Part shown: positions 63,771-64,000 of the stretch, piece after piece
How positions within the stretch are numbered: the stretch's first letter is position 1
Layout of the letters: every line of letters starts with the position of its first letter
Assembly (NCBI RefSeq): GCF_000711225.1
Contig: NZ_JOMG01000002.1
Coordinates: 508,501-572,500 of the forward strand
DNA length: 64,000 bases
DNA from: Pelobacter seleniigenes DSM 18267
GTDB lineage: Bacteria > Desulfobacterota > Desulfuromonadia > Desulfuromonadales > Geopsychrobacteraceae
Reading direction: 5' to 3'
Translations under genes and position numbers: made by a program
The notes under the pieces: model-generated
The model's input: only the letters and a program-made list of their open reading frames with translations
Databases searched by the model: none
Told to the model about the DNA's origin: nothing

Positions 63771-64000
63771 GAGGCCGCTCCTGCAGGTATGGTTATTCTG
63801 ATTTGCGTCTGGATATCGGGCTGACAGTTAACCGCGATCCCGAACTGCTCGCCATAGAGGTTCTTGATCCGTTTATCGACCAGGTTCATCCCGAGACCAC
63901 CATGCTCTATTTTCTGGCAATAGCTGCCGGCATTGTCTTCGATATCGATATGGATGGTCGCGCCGGCCCGTCTGGCCAGCACCTTGATCACACCGGTCCC
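63767..64000 (-). CDS. LytS-type sensor histidine kinase, C-terminal part
   Basis: Only the last 77 residues are inside the window, and the frame stays open to base 64000. They carry the HATPase G1/G2 elements (DIEDNAG, GGLGMNLVDKRIKNLYGE). It forms a coupled pair with the LytTR regulator that follows. The sensor input domain is outside. Confidence 0.82.
   Translation of the reverse strand, partial: GTGVIKVLARRAGATIHIDIEDNAGSYCQKIEHGGLGMNLVDKRIKNLYGEQFGIAVNCQPDIQTQIRITIPAGAAS

Noticed and set aside
1-64000. CRISPR arrays, tRNA and rRNA genes
   Set aside because: No regularly spaced repeats, cloverleaf genes or rRNA stretches were recognised on either strand; the tandem repeat at 29429-29464 is coding and has no spacers.

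Overview
The window reads as chromosomal DNA of a motile, Gram-negative, anaerobic or facultative bacterium, most likely Desulfuromonadales (Desulfobacterota). This is inferred from gene content: a group 3b [NiFe] sulfhydrogenase operon, sigma-54 activators of PAS-AAA type, a flagellar hook operon with the short TIGR02530-type protein, CheV, a TAXI-type TRAP transporter, a LIV ABC transporter and a CstA carrier. No tRNA, rRNA or CRISPR array was recognised. The first and last genes are cut by the window edges.

Layout. 1-3.1 kb: end of a GGDEF protein; an ArsR-DUF2087-GIY-YIG fusion regulator divergent from a methyltransferase gene that carries an in-frame stop; two matching palindromes lie between them. 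3.2-8.0 kb: a GntR regulator divergent from an unusual cluster (FucI-like protein, ACP-like protein, SufS, SufE), with a 42-bp palindrome in the divergent region. 8.2-11.1 kb: purT, then an IS110/IS1111-type insertion sequence with a structured 3' non-coding end, then a small element with inverted ends. 11.1-20.4 kb: EamA exporter and MocR regulator around a palindrome, an AT-rich block with an orphan LuxR-type regulator, a chemoreceptor, sodA, an SRPBCC protein, a LysE exporter and cheV. 20.5-26.6 kb: a Sel1-repeat protein and the flagellar operon flgD-X-E-N-K-L. 27.1-35.6 kb: an OmpR-type regulator, a MacAB/outer-membrane-factor export operon, BaeSR and a LysE pseudogene. 35.7-40.3 kb: a sigma-54 activator, then pruA and proline dehydrogenase behind a -24/-12 promoter. 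41-46.5 kb: livKHMGF and a Usp protein. 46.6-50 kb: a paralogous sigma-54 activator, csaA, a secreted ATP-dependent DNA ligase and an alkyltransferase-like protein. 50-55.2 kb: MFS exporter, LysR regulator and TAXI-TRAP transporter. 55.6-64 kb: an EEP-family protein, cstA, hydrogenase operon hydBGDA plus maturation protease, and a LytS/LytR pair.

The best candidates for something undescribed are: (i) the GntR-controlled FucI-like/ACP-like/SufS/SufE cluster, which joins a sugar-isomerase fold to a dedicated persulfide supply; (ii) a 65-nt sequence present twice, with hairpins that persist through wobble changes; (iii) a proline-catabolism circuit in which the same ATGCA-N4-TGCAT site lies at the activator's own start and upstream of a sigma-54 promoter; (iv) the IS right end as a likely guide-RNA region; and (v) an 11-G tract in the cstA leader.
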